Assembly (NCBI RefSeq): GCF_025971925.1
Contig: NZ_JAPDHV010000002.1
Location: forward strand, 492,003-556,002
Source: Chryseobacterium oryctis
GTDB lineage: Bacteria > Bacteroidota > Bacteroidia > Flavobacteriales > Weeksellaceae
DNA: 64,000 bases
Reading direction: 5' to 3'
The position numbers were made by a program, and so were the translations under genes. Below are positions 8,481 to 17,210 of the stretch, piece after piece (position 1 is the stretch's first letter; the number at the start of each line of letters is the position of its first letter). Below the pieces are notes generated by a model. That model was not told the DNA's origin. It did not search any database and saw nothing but the letters and a program-made list of their open reading frames with translations.

Positions 8481-9713
8481 TTACCGCGTTTTGGGGTTGT
8501 AAGTTTGTTCAAAATATCTACCTAAACCCAGAATCTGATCTTTATCAATAGGATTAATATAATTTAGGAACATTTTTTCAGTTCCATGTCCTGTGGCATT
8601 AATCAGAAGTGAGGTAGGAATTTTACCATAAAAATTGGTAGCAAAACTTCTCCTTCCAATATGGCTGGTTAATGCTTCCCATTTTTCTATATTAAGATTC
8701 TTTACCCTGTGCCCGATTCTTTTTCTCGCTTTAATTTTTGTATCAATGTGAGCTATTTTTCCTATCTTTTTTATATTCCTGTTATAAACGTGAGGGCTTA
8801 GAGGTTTAGGAAAGTTGTTATTGTTTTTATTAATAATTTCCAGAACTATCGGATGTAGAGGAAGGAAAATATTTTTACCTGTTTTTTGTTGCGTAAAATT
8901 AATGCAAAGTTTCCCTTCGATTTCCAAAAGCTTGTCTTTAGAAAAATTCATAAAATCCGAAATTCGCTGACCTGTATAGCAACTAATGAGAAGCCAGTCT
9001 TTAGAGCTTTGTAGAGTTTCTGGGACTTTTGTATTTTTAATTCGTAGTAGCTCTTCTTCATTTAAAGTAATAAGTTCTTTTTCTTGTTTTTCTTTTTTAA
9101 ATTCAAAATTACGTATACTTGTAGCCTTACCCTGTTTTTCTATAAAATTCAAAATAGTACGGATAAATTTTAAGGTACGGAAGATGGTGGCTTCACTATA
9201 AGACTCATTTCTTCCAAAAAGCAGAAACTCTTTGGCAAAATTGTTATCAATCTTGTCTATTTTTATTTTCGACTGCAAAAAACCTTCAAAACGTTCAATG
9301 AGATTATAAAATACTTTATATCTTTTATAAGTAGAACTGCAAATTATTCCATAGCGTGTACTGATGTACTGGTCTATATAGAAAAGTAAAGAATCTTCTG
9401 AGTTCTCAAAATTATTTTGGAAGCAGATTATATTTATAATGTCTTCTATTTTTTTAGAAGTGACTTTTTTCTTTTGCAAAATAGTGCTTTCGATGTATTC
9501 CGAAAGAATTACCTTAATAGTATCTAGTTTTTTGTTTAGTAATTTATTTTTCTTTCGGTATATATTATAAGGACGTTGTTTTTCATAGTCCCATTCAGCC
9601 TTAGGGATGCCCAACTGAGTTGAAATAGTTAATCTTTCGAATCGATTGTCAATAATACATAAATCAATATTCTTATTTATTCCATTTCCAGACAACGAAA
9701 AATCAAAATTCAT
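8481..9713 (-). CDS. Tyrosine-type site-specific recombinase / integrase
   Basis: This 410-residue protein has a short N-terminal arm-type region (STQLGIPKAEWDYEKQRPYN), a SAM-like core-binding domain (~105-210) and a C-terminal catalytic domain. The active-site residues can be read: Arg in CYTGQRISD, Lys in QQKTGKN, HxxR in TSHIGRRSFATN, His in ATGHGTEKMF and the nucleophile Tyr in LNYINP. It is intact and divergent from the surface-protein operon that starts at 9999. An 18-bp inverted repeat lies in the shared upstream region, and its own likely -7 box is inside that repeat pair. It may act as an integrase of a small island, as an invertase of the adjacent promoter segment, or as both. Confidence 0.92.
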   Translation of the reverse strand: MNFDFSLSGNGINKNIDLCIIDNRFERLTISTQLGIPKAEWDYEKQRPYNIYRKKNKLLNKKLDTIKVILSEYIESTILQKKKVTSKKIEDIINIICFQNNFENSEDSLLFYIDQYISTRYGIICSSTYKRYKVFYNLIERFEGFLQSKIKIDKIDNNFAKEFLLFGRNESYSEATIFRTLKFIRTILNFIEKQGKATSIRNFEFKKEKQEKELITLNEEELLRIKNTKVPETLQSSKDWLLISCYTGQRISDFMNFSKDKLLEIEGKLCINFTQQKTGKNIFLPLHPIVLEIINKNNNNFPKPLSPHVYNRNIKKIGKIAHIDTKIKARKRIGHRVKNLNIEKWEALTSHIGRRSFATNFYGKIPTSLLINATGHGTEKMFLNYINPIDKDQILGLGRYFEQTYNPKTR

Positions 9714-9750
9714 AAAATGTAAATATTTTCTGCAAATATAAACAAATTAA

Positions 9751-9768
9751 TAGTCCTAATTAGACTAC
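9751..9768 (+). repeat. Left arm of an 18-bp perfect inverted repeat
   Basis: TAGTCCTAATTAGACTAC. Its exact reverse complement is at 9959-9976. It lies 38 bp upstream of the recombinase start codon. The core CTAATTAG is itself palindromic. Confidence 0.95.
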
Positions 9769-9958
9769 TTTTATGAGGCAAATATAGTAAAAAAAATTCT
9801 ATATATGTGATTAGTGTTTAAGTTGTTACCTCTGATTTTTTGTTTTTGCATAGTCTCTAGTTTTATTGATAATTATGTTATAAATGTTTATTGTTTGAAA
9901 TTATTAAATCCGCAATCATCTGCCAAATAAGTACTACAAAGTGTTGAGTTGTGAAATT
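9769..9958. promoter_or_regulatory. Candidate invertible promoter segment, 190 bp
   Basis: AT-rich, non-coding DNA bounded by the perfect 18-bp inverted repeats. It holds a consensus -7 box on the minus strand (9786-9779) pointing at the recombinase. No equally good -7 box points toward the operon at 9999. Inversion between the repeats would move the -7 box to about 9941-9948 on the plus strand, about 50 bp before the operon's first ATG. This is the layout of phase-variable promoters in Bacteroidota. Inversion itself is not visible in a single sequence. Confidence 0.5.
9779..9786 (-). promoter_or_regulatory. -7 box TATATTTG driving the recombinase
   Basis: Perfect match to TAnnTTTG followed by C on the minus strand, about 66 bp upstream of the recombinase start. 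A clear TTG at -33 is not seen, so strength is uncertain. Confidence 0.6.
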
Positions 9959-9976
9959 GTAGTCTAATTAGGACTA
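9959..9976 (-). repeat. Right arm of the 18-bp perfect inverted repeat
   Basis: GTAGTCTAATTAGGACTA, the exact reverse complement of 9751-9768, 22 bp upstream of the ATG at 9999. Its minus-strand context (TTAGACTACAATTT) recurs at 15795-15808. Confidence 0.95.
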
Positions 9977-9998
9977 CACTTACACAATTGAGCGAAAA

Positions 9999-10595
9999 AT
10001 GATAAAAAAAATACATCCTTCAATTATCATTCAGAAATGGATTTTTTTATTTCTGGTTCACGTGTGTGCCTTTGTTAAAGCTGGTAATGGCTCTGGTTTT
10101 ACAGTCTCGGGAGGTGCTGTACTGTATTTCTCCGATTCGGTTGTTTCGAAGGTTTCTCAGGAAAAGACGGCAATTTATGTGGTGGAAAATACTATAATAA
10201 CAGGTTTAGATAAATCAGTTGTTAAAATCATTCGTAAAAAAACGACTCCTTCGAAACTAAAATTGACTTCTCCACATAAGCTTCAGGAAAAATTTGTTGT
10301 TAAAGAAAAAAAGCAACCTGATATAAATAGAAAGAGTTCTGTTTCTATTTTTCCATCCGACATTTTTTTTGGTTCAGGAGCCTGGAAGTTTTTTCCCCAA
10401 TTCGTAGTTAGTAGCATTCAATTTTCCTTTAAGAAAAATATTGCCGTAAAAGCATATAATATTTTGGTAATTAATAAATACCTATCACATCCGATAGATT
10501 TTCCGTCTAAGGATGTTTTATTGTTTATAATCTTCATTTTCCTGACTGTATTTAGGTTGCGGCCTCCTCCTTATTCTAAAGGTACTATCACCTGA
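9999..10595 (+). CDS. Predicted exported / membrane protein, first gene of surface operon
   Basis: This 198-residue protein has an N-terminal hydrophobic signal (WIFLFLVHVCAFVKAGN), then a GSGFTVSGGAVLYFSDS segment, a basic middle region and a hydrophobic C-terminal segment (VLLFIIFIFLTVF) ending in a short basic, Pro-rich tail. No known domain was recognised. The GAVLYFSDS stretch suggests an extracytoplasmic domain, and the C-terminal helix could anchor it. It begins 22 bp after the right arm of the inverted repeat and is followed after about 105 bp by the large GEVED-domain protein, so it is probably the first gene of an operon whose transcription depends on the orientation of 9769-9958. 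Confidence 0.65.
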   Translation: MIKKIHPSIIIQKWIFLFLVHVCAFVKAGNGSGFTVSGGAVLYFSDSVVSKVSQEKTAIYVVENTIITGLDKSVVKIIRKKTTPSKLKLTSPHKLQEKFVVKEKKQPDINRKSSVSIFPSDIFFGSGAWKFFPQFVVSSIQFSFKKNIAVKAYNILVINKYLSHPIDFPSKDVLLFIIFIFLTVFRLRPPPYSKGTIT

Positions 10596-10700
10596 TTTTT
10601 TAGGTGATGTTTATAACAAATATTACAAAACAGGTAATCTAAGGTTTCAATTAATAAAAAAATGTAATGATGAAAAGATATTGATTAATTGAAACACAAG

Positions 10701-13700
10701 ATGATAAAAATTTATATTGACTTAAAAATGAAATTAATAAATTATACATTAATAAAACGTAGTGCTCAGCTCGTCTGTATGTGTGTCATGCTGATGATCT
10801 TTTCCTTTGTTAGGGCGCAGACGGTTCTTTCTGAGAATTTCAACTATGCACCAGGTACCCTGCTTACTTCTGCCAATTGGGTAGCTATTGCAGGTACGGG
10901 TACCAATAATGTTGCGGTTTCCAGTGGAAACCTGGCGTATGTCGGCTCTTTGGGTAACGGAATGGGAAACAAGGTTTCCATTACCAACAACGGGCAGGAT
11001 GTATACAGGTCCTTTACTGCTACCAATGCACCAATTTATTCCTCTTTAATTGTTAACGTATCAGCAGCAAATGCCACAGGGGATTTCTTTTATTCCATTG
11101 GTACTACGACAGCTCCTGCTACGACCGTGGGAGCCAAGCTGTTTATAAGAGCTAATGGTACGGGCTTTAGTTTTGGAGTACTGAGAGGAACAGGAGGAAC
11201 ACCTGTGTACGAAACAACGGTAAGGCCATTTAATACCAATATTTTGGTTGTATTAAAATATGAGGTGGTTACCGGCACAACGAATGATGGTGTAAAACTA
11301 TATGTTAATCCAGGGCCGGCAGCAGAGCCAGCGGTTGCAACAGTTGAATATACAGCAGCGGTAGGAACTGACGCTTCAAGTTTTTCTGCAGTGGCCTTAA
11401 TGCAGGGTACAGCTGTAAATGCGCCGACTCTTGAGGTGGATGGCATCCATGTAGGAAGTACCTGGAATAGTGTAATGGCTGCAGGATATGATTATGGTGA
11501 TACACCTGTTTCTTATGATAATACTAAAGATGGAGTATATGTTCCAGCAAGACACAGTCTTCTTGCTGGGCTTAGCTTGGGAAGTATAGTTCCAGATCTT
11601 GAGCTGTCTCCGCTTAGTGTAGCGGCAGGTGCGGATAATAATGGTACAAATGGTGATGGTAGTGATGAAGATGCAATTGATGTATCTGCTAATCAGATTA
11701 GGGCTGGTGTTCCTTATGTTTTAACGGTTCCAGTTACCAATCCTACTACAGCAACCAAATATTTATATGGTTGGATCGATTTTAATAACGATGGTAAGTT
11801 CCAGGCAGAAGAAGTTGCAACTACAACGTTTACAGTAACGGGAGCTACCAATAGAACCCTTACCTGGACAGCAGCACAAACAGCGACAATTGTTTCTGGG
11901 GTAACCAAACTTTATATGAGATTAAGGCTTTCAGATCGTGCTTTGGTAGATTTTACCACAGTAGCGAGCGGAGGAGCGTTAATCGATGAAAGAAGTGTAG
12001 GTAATGGAGCAGCTAGTGCAACGAATGCCTCGGATTTCAGTACGGCTTCCAATGGAGAAGTAGAAGATTATCAAATCGAAGTAGTGAATACTTTTGATTA
12101 TGGAGATGTACCTACCAGTTTTGAGAATGATAAGGACGGTAATCCTTTACCTGCATTACATGCACCACTAACAGGCTTTAGTTTAGGAAGTCTTCTGGAT
12201 GTGGAAAGTGCTCCTGCATCAGTTGTATCTCCTAATGAAAATAATACCGCAGGAGATAATGCCGACGGAACGGCAGATGAGGATGGGCTTACTGCTTTTG
12301 CAAGCGTAGATAGAGAGACGTCTTATAGTATCACAGTACCTGTGAGTATCCCTTCAACATTAGCTGGAACTAAATACTTATACGGTTGGCTTGATCTGAA
12401 TGGAGATGGACGTTTTCAAGTAGGAGAAGTGGCAACAGCAACAACAACGGCGACTTCTAATACAAATATTACCTTAACATGGACGGCGGCACAAACTGCT
12501 ACAATTGTGAATGGAACTTTGAAGATTTATTTAAGACTTAGACTTTCTAATTTAAGTTTAGTTGATTTCACAACGTCAGCAAGTGGAGGTGCTTTAATTG
12601 ATGAAAGGAGTGTGGGAAATAGCGCAACGACAGCGACTAATTCTGCAAACTCTCCTGTTGTGGCATTTGGAGAAATAGAGGATTATCAAATTCCTGTAAT
12701 CTCTACAATTAGATATAACGATGTTATACAAGGGGGAGTAACTATGATAGGGAATTCTTGGTACAGAGCTAATGCGGGAAGTACTACAGCAATAGTACCA
12801 GATGTGGATGATGATCCTACTACAACCTGGTCTACATCGGCAGATCTTATTTTACCGCCAGGATCCACCATTGAAAAAGTATTGCTGTCAGCAGAAAAAA
12901 GTGGAGCTGCTAATTTCACTTCAGTGATGCTGAAAGTTCCAGGAAGCACATCATACACTACTTTGACAGCTGCAACGAGCATAGCTAACAGAACCAACGG
13001 GTACGCACAGATGATATGGGATATTACCTCCATGATTCCTGCAAACGGATATGTAAGTACTGCGGGAGGAGGAGCTGGAGGTAGATATTTTGTGGCACAG
13101 CCTACTCCGGCGCCAGCTTATATTTATATGGGAGGATGGTCGATGATTGTTGTTTATAAAAATGCCAACTCTAAATATAGACACGTTTTGGTAACAGACT
13201 CCTGGCAGATTTCTCCCCCTACAACTATTACAAAGGTTGTTTCTGGGGTGAAAATTCCAGCTTCAGGTACCGTAAAGGGAGTAATAGGAATAACGGGAAC
13301 TTATGGTGACAGACCCGGGGCAGATTATCTGAGGTTTGGTAAAGTAGGCACTACATTAACAAATCTGAAAGACCCTATGACAGGATCGACTACTGATGTA
13401 ATGAATAGCTCTATTGCATGGGCTGTCAATAATAATGTATCGGCAGACGGAGGCCCAGCAATTTCTGGAAACTATACGGCACGTAATCCGATAAGCCAGT
13501 GGAATTGGGGGGATGGTCCAGCAGAAAGTTATGACTTTGATGCAGATATTTTTGATATCACAGGAATTCTTGCCCCTTCCTCAACCCCTGTTGATGTAGT
13601 TTTTGAACAATATGGATCGGGAGATGTTGTGGTAAGTGGGTCTTACTTTATATCAATAGATGTGGCAACCCCTCCAGTATTAACAAAAAACTTATCTGTA

Positions 13701-14432
13701 AATTCCATACCAGATGGAGGTATTACCTCTTATATATGGACGGTTACCAACAATGCGGCAGATGCTGTTTTTCAATCAATTGATTTTACGGATAATCTTC
13801 CAAGCAGTATAAAAGTTGCGGCTGTGCCTAATGCTTCTATTACTGGTGGCACAGGTGGAGTTGTAACTGCTGATCCTAACACTGGGCATGTTACGGTTTC
13901 AGGATTGCTGCTTAACCCAGGAGAAAGTGCAACTATTACTGTGGATATAACAAACGTATCTGGTGAGCTTAATGTGTCGTGTACAACCAATCCTTCTGCT
14001 TTTACAAACGGCTCTTCAAATATTACCATTCCGCAAGGTGGTATTCTTAATACCACCACCATTGTTCCACAATGTCTTATTGTGACTGATGGTACAGCAT
14101 ATTGTTACAAACCAGGGCTTACAGGGGGTACCTTACTGGATAGTAAAGTAGGTATTACCTCACTAAGCAGAGCGGGTATAGCCGACCCGGATAATTGGCC
14201 GATGGTTCGTAAAGGAGCATGGATGGTGCTTGAATCTAAAACTAAAGGATTTGTAGTAAACCGTGTTGCCTTTAATGCATCCAATGAACCAGTAGGAATT
14301 CCCCCATCTAATTTTGTTGAAGGTATGCTGGTGTACGATATAACCAACAACTGTCTGAAGATGTATACATCCACAGATGGAGGAGCTACCTTTAGTTGGC
14401 AGTGTTTGAATACTCAGGCATGTCCTGATTAA
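10701..14432 (+). CDS. Large exported GEVED-domain surface protein
   Basis: About 1243 residues from ATG at 10701; ATG at 10728 gives an even tidier signal peptide (core VCMCVMLMIFSFVRA, then QT). Order: a lectin/jellyroll-like N-terminal region (~45-250); two GEVED repeats, each starting (Y/F)DYGD(T/V)P and ending GE(V/I)EDYQI(E/P)V, with a YLYGWxDxNxDGxFQ motif between; a large beta-rich region containing NSWYRAN and NWGDGPAESYDFDADIFD; a DUF11-like segment (LTKNLSVNSIPDGG); and a C-terminal domain (GMLVYDITNNCLKMYTST) found on related exported proteins. No type IX sorting signal is evident at the end (NTQACPD). The gene is visibly less AT-rich than its neighbours. It is probably an adhesin or other surface structure. 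Confidence 0.85.
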   Translation: MIKIYIDLKMKLINYTLIKRSAQLVCMCVMLMIFSFVRAQTVLSENFNYAPGTLLTSANWVAIAGTGTNNVAVSSGNLAYVGSLGNGMGNKVSITNNGQDVYRSFTATNAPIYSSLIVNVSAANATGDFFYSIGTTTAPATTVGAKLFIRANGTGFSFGVLRGTGGTPVYETTVRPFNTNILVVLKYEVVTGTTNDGVKLYVNPGPAAEPAVATVEYTAAVGTDASSFSAVALMQGTAVNAPTLEVDGIHVGSTWNSVMAAGYDYGDTPVSYDNTKDGVYVPARHSLLAGLSLGSIVPDLELSPLSVAAGADNNGTNGDGSDEDAIDVSANQIRAGVPYVLTVPVTNPTTATKYLYGWIDFNNDGKFQAEEVATTTFTVTGATNRTLTWTAAQTATIVSGVTKLYMRLRLSDRALVDFTTVASGGALIDERSVGNGAASATNASDFSTASNGEVEDYQIEVVNTFDYGDVPTSFENDKDGNPLPALHAPLTGFSLGSLLDVESAPASVVSPNENNTAGDNADGTADEDGLTAFASVDRETSYSITVPVSIPSTLAGTKYLYGWLDLNGDGRFQVGEVATATTTATSNTNITLTWTAAQTATIVNGTLKIYLRLRLSNLSLVDFTTSASGGALIDERSVGNSATTATNSANSPVVAFGEIEDYQIPVISTIRYNDVIQGGVTMIGNSWYRANAGSTTAIVPDVDDDPTTTWSTSADLILPPGSTIEKVLLSAEKSGAANFTSVMLKVPGSTSYTTLTAATSIANRTNGYAQMIWDITSMIPANGYVSTAGGGAGGRYFVAQPTPAPAYIYMGGWSMIVVYKNANSKYRHVLVTDSWQISPPTTITKVVSGVKIPASGTVKGVIGITGTYGDRPGADYLRFGKVGTTLTNLKDPMTGSTTDVMNSSIAWAVNNNVSADGGPAISGNYTARNPISQWNWGDGPAESYDFDADIFDITGILAPSSTPVDVVFEQYGSGDVVVSGSYFISIDVATPPVLTKNLSVNSIPDGGITSYIWTVTNNAADAVFQSIDFTDNLPSSIKVAAVPNASITGGTGGVVTADPNTGHVTVSGLLLNPGESATITVDITNVSGELNVSCTTNPSAFTNGSSNITIPQGGILNTTTIVPQCLIVTDGTAYCYKPGLTGGTLLDSKVGITSLSRAGIADPDNWPMVRKGAWMVLESKTKGFVVNRVAFNASNEPVGIPPSNFVEGMLVYDITNNCLKMYTSTDGGATFSWQCLNTQACPD

Positions 14433-14513
14433 TAAATAATGTAAACCTTAAGCAAAAGTGAAAAGTTTATTGAGTAGCTTTTGCTTACAGGTTTAAATAT
14501 AAAAATCAAGAAA

Positions 14514-15020
14514 ATGAAAAAAATAATAGCGCTTATCACATTATTCGGTATGGCTTTCTTGCATGGGCAGGTGGCTATTGGTAAAACAGCGGTAAGTAAC
14601 CCTTCTGTGTCTTTGGAGTTTTCCGACAGCGAGGGCAGGGGTCTTGTGCTCCCTTACATAGAAGACAGTAGCGGAATTACGGAAAACGGAACGGTAATCT
14701 TCGATGTAGCAGATAAGAAAGTGAAATACCTGAAAGGAGGAAGTTGGTTTGATCTGAGTGTAGATGGAACAGGCGTTGTAGACTTGTCTATACAGAGCTC
14801 CAAAACAGAAAAGTCTGAGGCGAAAGTGAGCATAGGCATACCAACATCTGTAGATGGGATTTTGGTTCTGGAGGAAAGCAACAAGGCGATGATTCTTCCT
14901 AAGGTAGCCAGCCCCCATTTAAATATTGTGAATCCTGCGCCAGGAATGATGGTGTATGATACTATAGCAAGGCAGCTTGCGGTATACAATGGTACAGTAT
15001 GGTCTTATTGGAAGCCGTAA
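14514..15020 (+). CDS. Small exported protein, operon partner of GEVED protein
   Basis: 168 residues from ATG at 14514; an in-frame ATG at 14481 would put 11 extra residues before the signal peptide MKKIIALITLFGMAFLHGQ and is less likely. The mature part starts VAIGKTAVSNPSVSLEFSD, a shortened version of the SQVGINT head. It ends with GMMVYDTIARQLAVYNGTVWSYWKP, which parallels the C-terminal GMLVYDITNNCLKMYTSTDG of the large protein just upstream. It therefore looks like a stand-alone version of the same C-terminal module. It lies 81 bp downstream of the GEVED gene on the same strand. Function unknown; co-assembly with the large protein is plausible. Confidence 0.75.
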   Translation: MKKIIALITLFGMAFLHGQVAIGKTAVSNPSVSLEFSDSEGRGLVLPYIEDSSGITENGTVIFDVADKKVKYLKGGSWFDLSVDGTGVVDLSIQSSKTEKSEAKVSIGIPTSVDGILVLEESNKAMILPKVASPHLNIVNPAPGMMVYDTIARQLAVYNGTVWSYWKP

Positions 15021-15158
15021 TGTGATAGATCAACTTATATATCTTCAGCCTGGTAGTGAGGTGTTAGTTTTTCATAAGTTCTGATACCGAATTACCATGG
15101 TTGAAGGTTTTTAAGGATATTCTTTGGTTTAAAATTATGATAAATAAAATAATTAAAC

Positions 15159-15584
15159 ATGCTCAACAATTTTAAGGATATTCATATAGGCTCGTTGATT
15201 AAGCAACGGGTAAAGGAGCTTAATGTAGAAACGCTGCGTATATGTAATTTCATGAAATGTAATGAACATGTACTGCAAGAAATGTTTTTACAAAAAGATA
15301 TGAACACAGATGTTTTGCTGAAATGGAGTAAGCTGCTGGAATATGATTTTTTCAGGTTTTATACTCAGCATCTGATTTTATTTGCTCCGCCTTTATCCAG
15401 AAACCTAAAAAAAAATAAAACGATGCTACCGAAATTCAGAAAAAATATTTATACAAGAGAAATAATAGATTTTGTTTTGGAACTTATCAATACGGGGGAA
15501 AAGACTAAGCAGCAAATTATTGAAGAATATAGGATTCCCAAAACAACGCTTTATAAATGGGTGTCAAAATATGACGATAAATAG
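15159..15584 (+). CDS. Small helix-turn-helix protein
   Basis: This 141-residue protein has a C-terminal HTH, TGEKTKQQIIEEYRIPKTTL then YKWVSKY, resembling the N-terminal DNA-binding part of IS3-type transposase OrfA and of small HTH regulators. The N-terminal ~80 residues (IGSLIKQRVKELNVETLRIC...) also look helical and may be a second HTH of the XRE type. There is no signal peptide and no catalytic domain, so it is more likely a regulator than a transposase. It closes the surface-protein cluster. The gene at 17211-17531 has a similar C-terminal HTH (LSRNTISKWKKNF). Confidence 0.7.
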   Translation: MLNNFKDIHIGSLIKQRVKELNVETLRICNFMKCNEHVLQEMFLQKDMNTDVLLKWSKLLEYDFFRFYTQHLILFAPPLSRNLKKNKTMLPKFRKNIYTREIIDFVLELINTGEKTKQQIIEEYRIPKTTLYKWVSKYDDK

Positions 15585-15786
15585 AAATGGATTAATTAAT
15601 CTGTTGCATATTATGAATGGAAAAAAGAAAAAAAATATTGTTTATTTGATTGAAATCAGTGGATTGGGATGGGTGTAACTTGCTTTAAATTAATAACTTA
15701 ATAATAGATTGTAGAATCGATTTGGAAGTTTTCAATATTTCAAATAATAAATAAATCTATAAGCTAATAAAAAAATAACATAAAAA

Positions 15787-15808
15787 GAGTCTGTTAGACT
15801 ACAATTTT
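15787..15808 (+). repeat. Third, diverged copy of the inverted-repeat motif
   Basis: GAGTCTGTTAGACTACAATT. The half TTAGACTACAATTT is identical to the minus-strand context of the right arm at 9959-9976, while the other half is two bases shorter (AGTC-N5-GACT in place of AGTC-N7-GACT). It sits about 50 bp upstream of the next exported-protein gene. Confidence 0.55.
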
Positions 15809-15856
15809 TAAAATCACTATAACTACATAATTTAGTTTAATTTAATATAATTTAAG

Positions 15857-16558
15857 ATGAAAAAACAAATTTTATTACTAGCAGGGATAACTATTTTCCC
15901 TATAGCAACTTTCTCTCAGGTTGGGGTTAATACTGTCACTCCTCAGAAGACACTACATGTTAATGGTTCTATACAGCTAACCAATGAATTGAATGTTGGA
16001 GGAAATTCTAATACAGCTGGGAATGCTGGTGCCTTGGGACAAATACTCACTTCTAATGGTCCAAATGTTGCTCCTAGCTGGGCTAATATTGGCTCAATTA
16101 TAAGTGGGCTTGTTTCTAACGTATATTATTTTCAGGGCACATCAACTGTAAATGTTAATGCTGGGCAAACGGCTGATGTGCCAGGATTGGTATTTACCCA
16201 TACTGTTCCTGCTGGAAGAACTCAAACACTTTTGTTTTCAATTCTAGGATATGTGGGATCCACGGCTGTGACAGGTACGGCAACACAAGGAGTGTTTATA
16301 TTACTACAAGATAATGTAAAAATATCTTCGGCGTATGTATCGAAAGTGGGAAATGGTGGAGGGTTACTTGATTTACCTGTCCCTGTAACATTTTTAAAAG
16401 CTGTCACTTTGTCAGAAGGGACGTACACTTTTAAAGTGCAATTTAAAGCATGGTCTGGTTCCCAAGCAGTAAATGTTATTCCAACTACTTATGTCGGATA
16501 TGATGGGGATACTGAAAGTATGCTTTCAAAGATGCAGGTATTGATTTATAATAACTAA
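15857..16558 (+). CDS. Exported 'SQVGVNT' family protein
   Basis: This 233-residue protein has signal peptide MKKQILLLAGITIFPIATFS, then QVGVNTVTPQKTLHVNGSIQ, the family head motif, and a GALGQILTSNGPNVAPSWA linker typical of flavobacterial exported proteins. The C-terminal ~150 residues form a predicted beta-sandwich (VFTHTVPAGRTQTLLFSILG, then FILLQDNVKISSAYV...). No catalytic residues are seen. It stands alone, preceded by the third copy of the 18-bp repeat motif. It may be another surface component of this accessory region. Confidence 0.8.
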   Translation: MKKQILLLAGITIFPIATFSQVGVNTVTPQKTLHVNGSIQLTNELNVGGNSNTAGNAGALGQILTSNGPNVAPSWANIGSIISGLVSNVYYFQGTSTVNVNAGQTADVPGLVFTHTVPAGRTQTLLFSILGYVGSTAVTGTATQGVFILLQDNVKISSAYVSKVGNGGGLLDLPVPVTFLKAVTLSEGTYTFKVQFKAWSGSQAVNVIPTTYVGYDGDTESMLSKMQVLIYNN

Positions 16559-17070
16559 TAATCTAGGGAAATTTAAAAAAATATTCTACTCTTTTAAGTT
16601 GAAATTAAAGATGAAATTCCAAAGATCAAATAGACTCTAATGTAAAAGTTTTTAAAGATAGGTCTCCCATTTTAACTAGGTCACATAAATTGGTTATTAC
16701 ATATATGTGATAAAGCAATATTTGGGAGATCCTATTGTTTTGCAATCAAAAAATTGAGAATAAGCGAAAACATAGATCAAACATTCAGATTAATAAATTA
16801 TACTTAATATATCGTATGATTTTCTCACAAAGGGAGACTTAATTACGGTTCCAAATCCCGCGAACGGTTTTGGATCAGATCATTGGATTGATAAGATACA
16901 TCAAACCATCTATAGTAATCAAATCAATATCTGCTTTAATAATACATTCATTTTTAATCAAAAAAAGTGAGGCTGTTCAGTTTAACAATATTTAGTATGT
17001 TCATTAAGTTTGTTTGAAGCTTCTGTTGTTCCTTCAATATAAACAATAATAGAAGTGGATTAGTTAATAA
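16559..17070. other. Intergenic, 512 bp
   Basis: Mostly AT-rich. Around 16799-16969 the plus strand has a stop-to-stop frame of about 56 codons that reads like protein (GDLITVPNPANGFGSDHWID) but has no start codon. It may be a decayed gene fragment. Nothing else is seen before the inverted repeat at 17071. Confidence 0.3.
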
Positions 17071-17195
17071 TTTACAATTCTCATCCTCCAGTCTCCATAT
17101 TCCTAAGAACCAACTAATGGACAATATAATGATAATGAACAATTGCTCTCCAACACAATTGATAGTCAGAATGGCTAGAGGATGAGAATTGTAAA
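17071..17195. mobile_element. MITE-like element with 18-bp perfect terminal inverted repeats
   Basis: TTTACAATTCTCATCCTC (17071-17088) is the exact reverse complement of 17178-17195, enclosing 89 bp without coding capacity. ATAA occurs on both outer sides (17067-17070 and 17196-17199) and could be a target-site duplication, although this is weak in AT-rich DNA. It ends seven bases before an in-frame ATG of the HTH gene, so it must lie in that gene's promoter or 5' UTR. It could alternatively be an invertible switch or a long regulatory hairpin. Confidence 0.6.
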
Positions 17196-17210
17196 ATAAA
17201 TATGATAGTT

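Noticed and set aside
11090-11446. Long minus-strand frames inside the GEVED-protein gene (also 12686-13184 and 13772-14374)
   Set aside because: They mirror the Thr/Gly/Ala-rich plus-strand gene; no start region or domain of their own.
15472-15678. 68-codon frame overlapping the end of the HTH gene at 15159-15584
   Set aside because: It is in another frame of a clear HTH gene and has no domain.
16799-16969. Protein-like stop-to-stop frame (GDLITVPNPANGFGSDHWID)
   Set aside because: It has no start codon and no recognised family, so it is noted as a possible gene fragment and not called as a gene.
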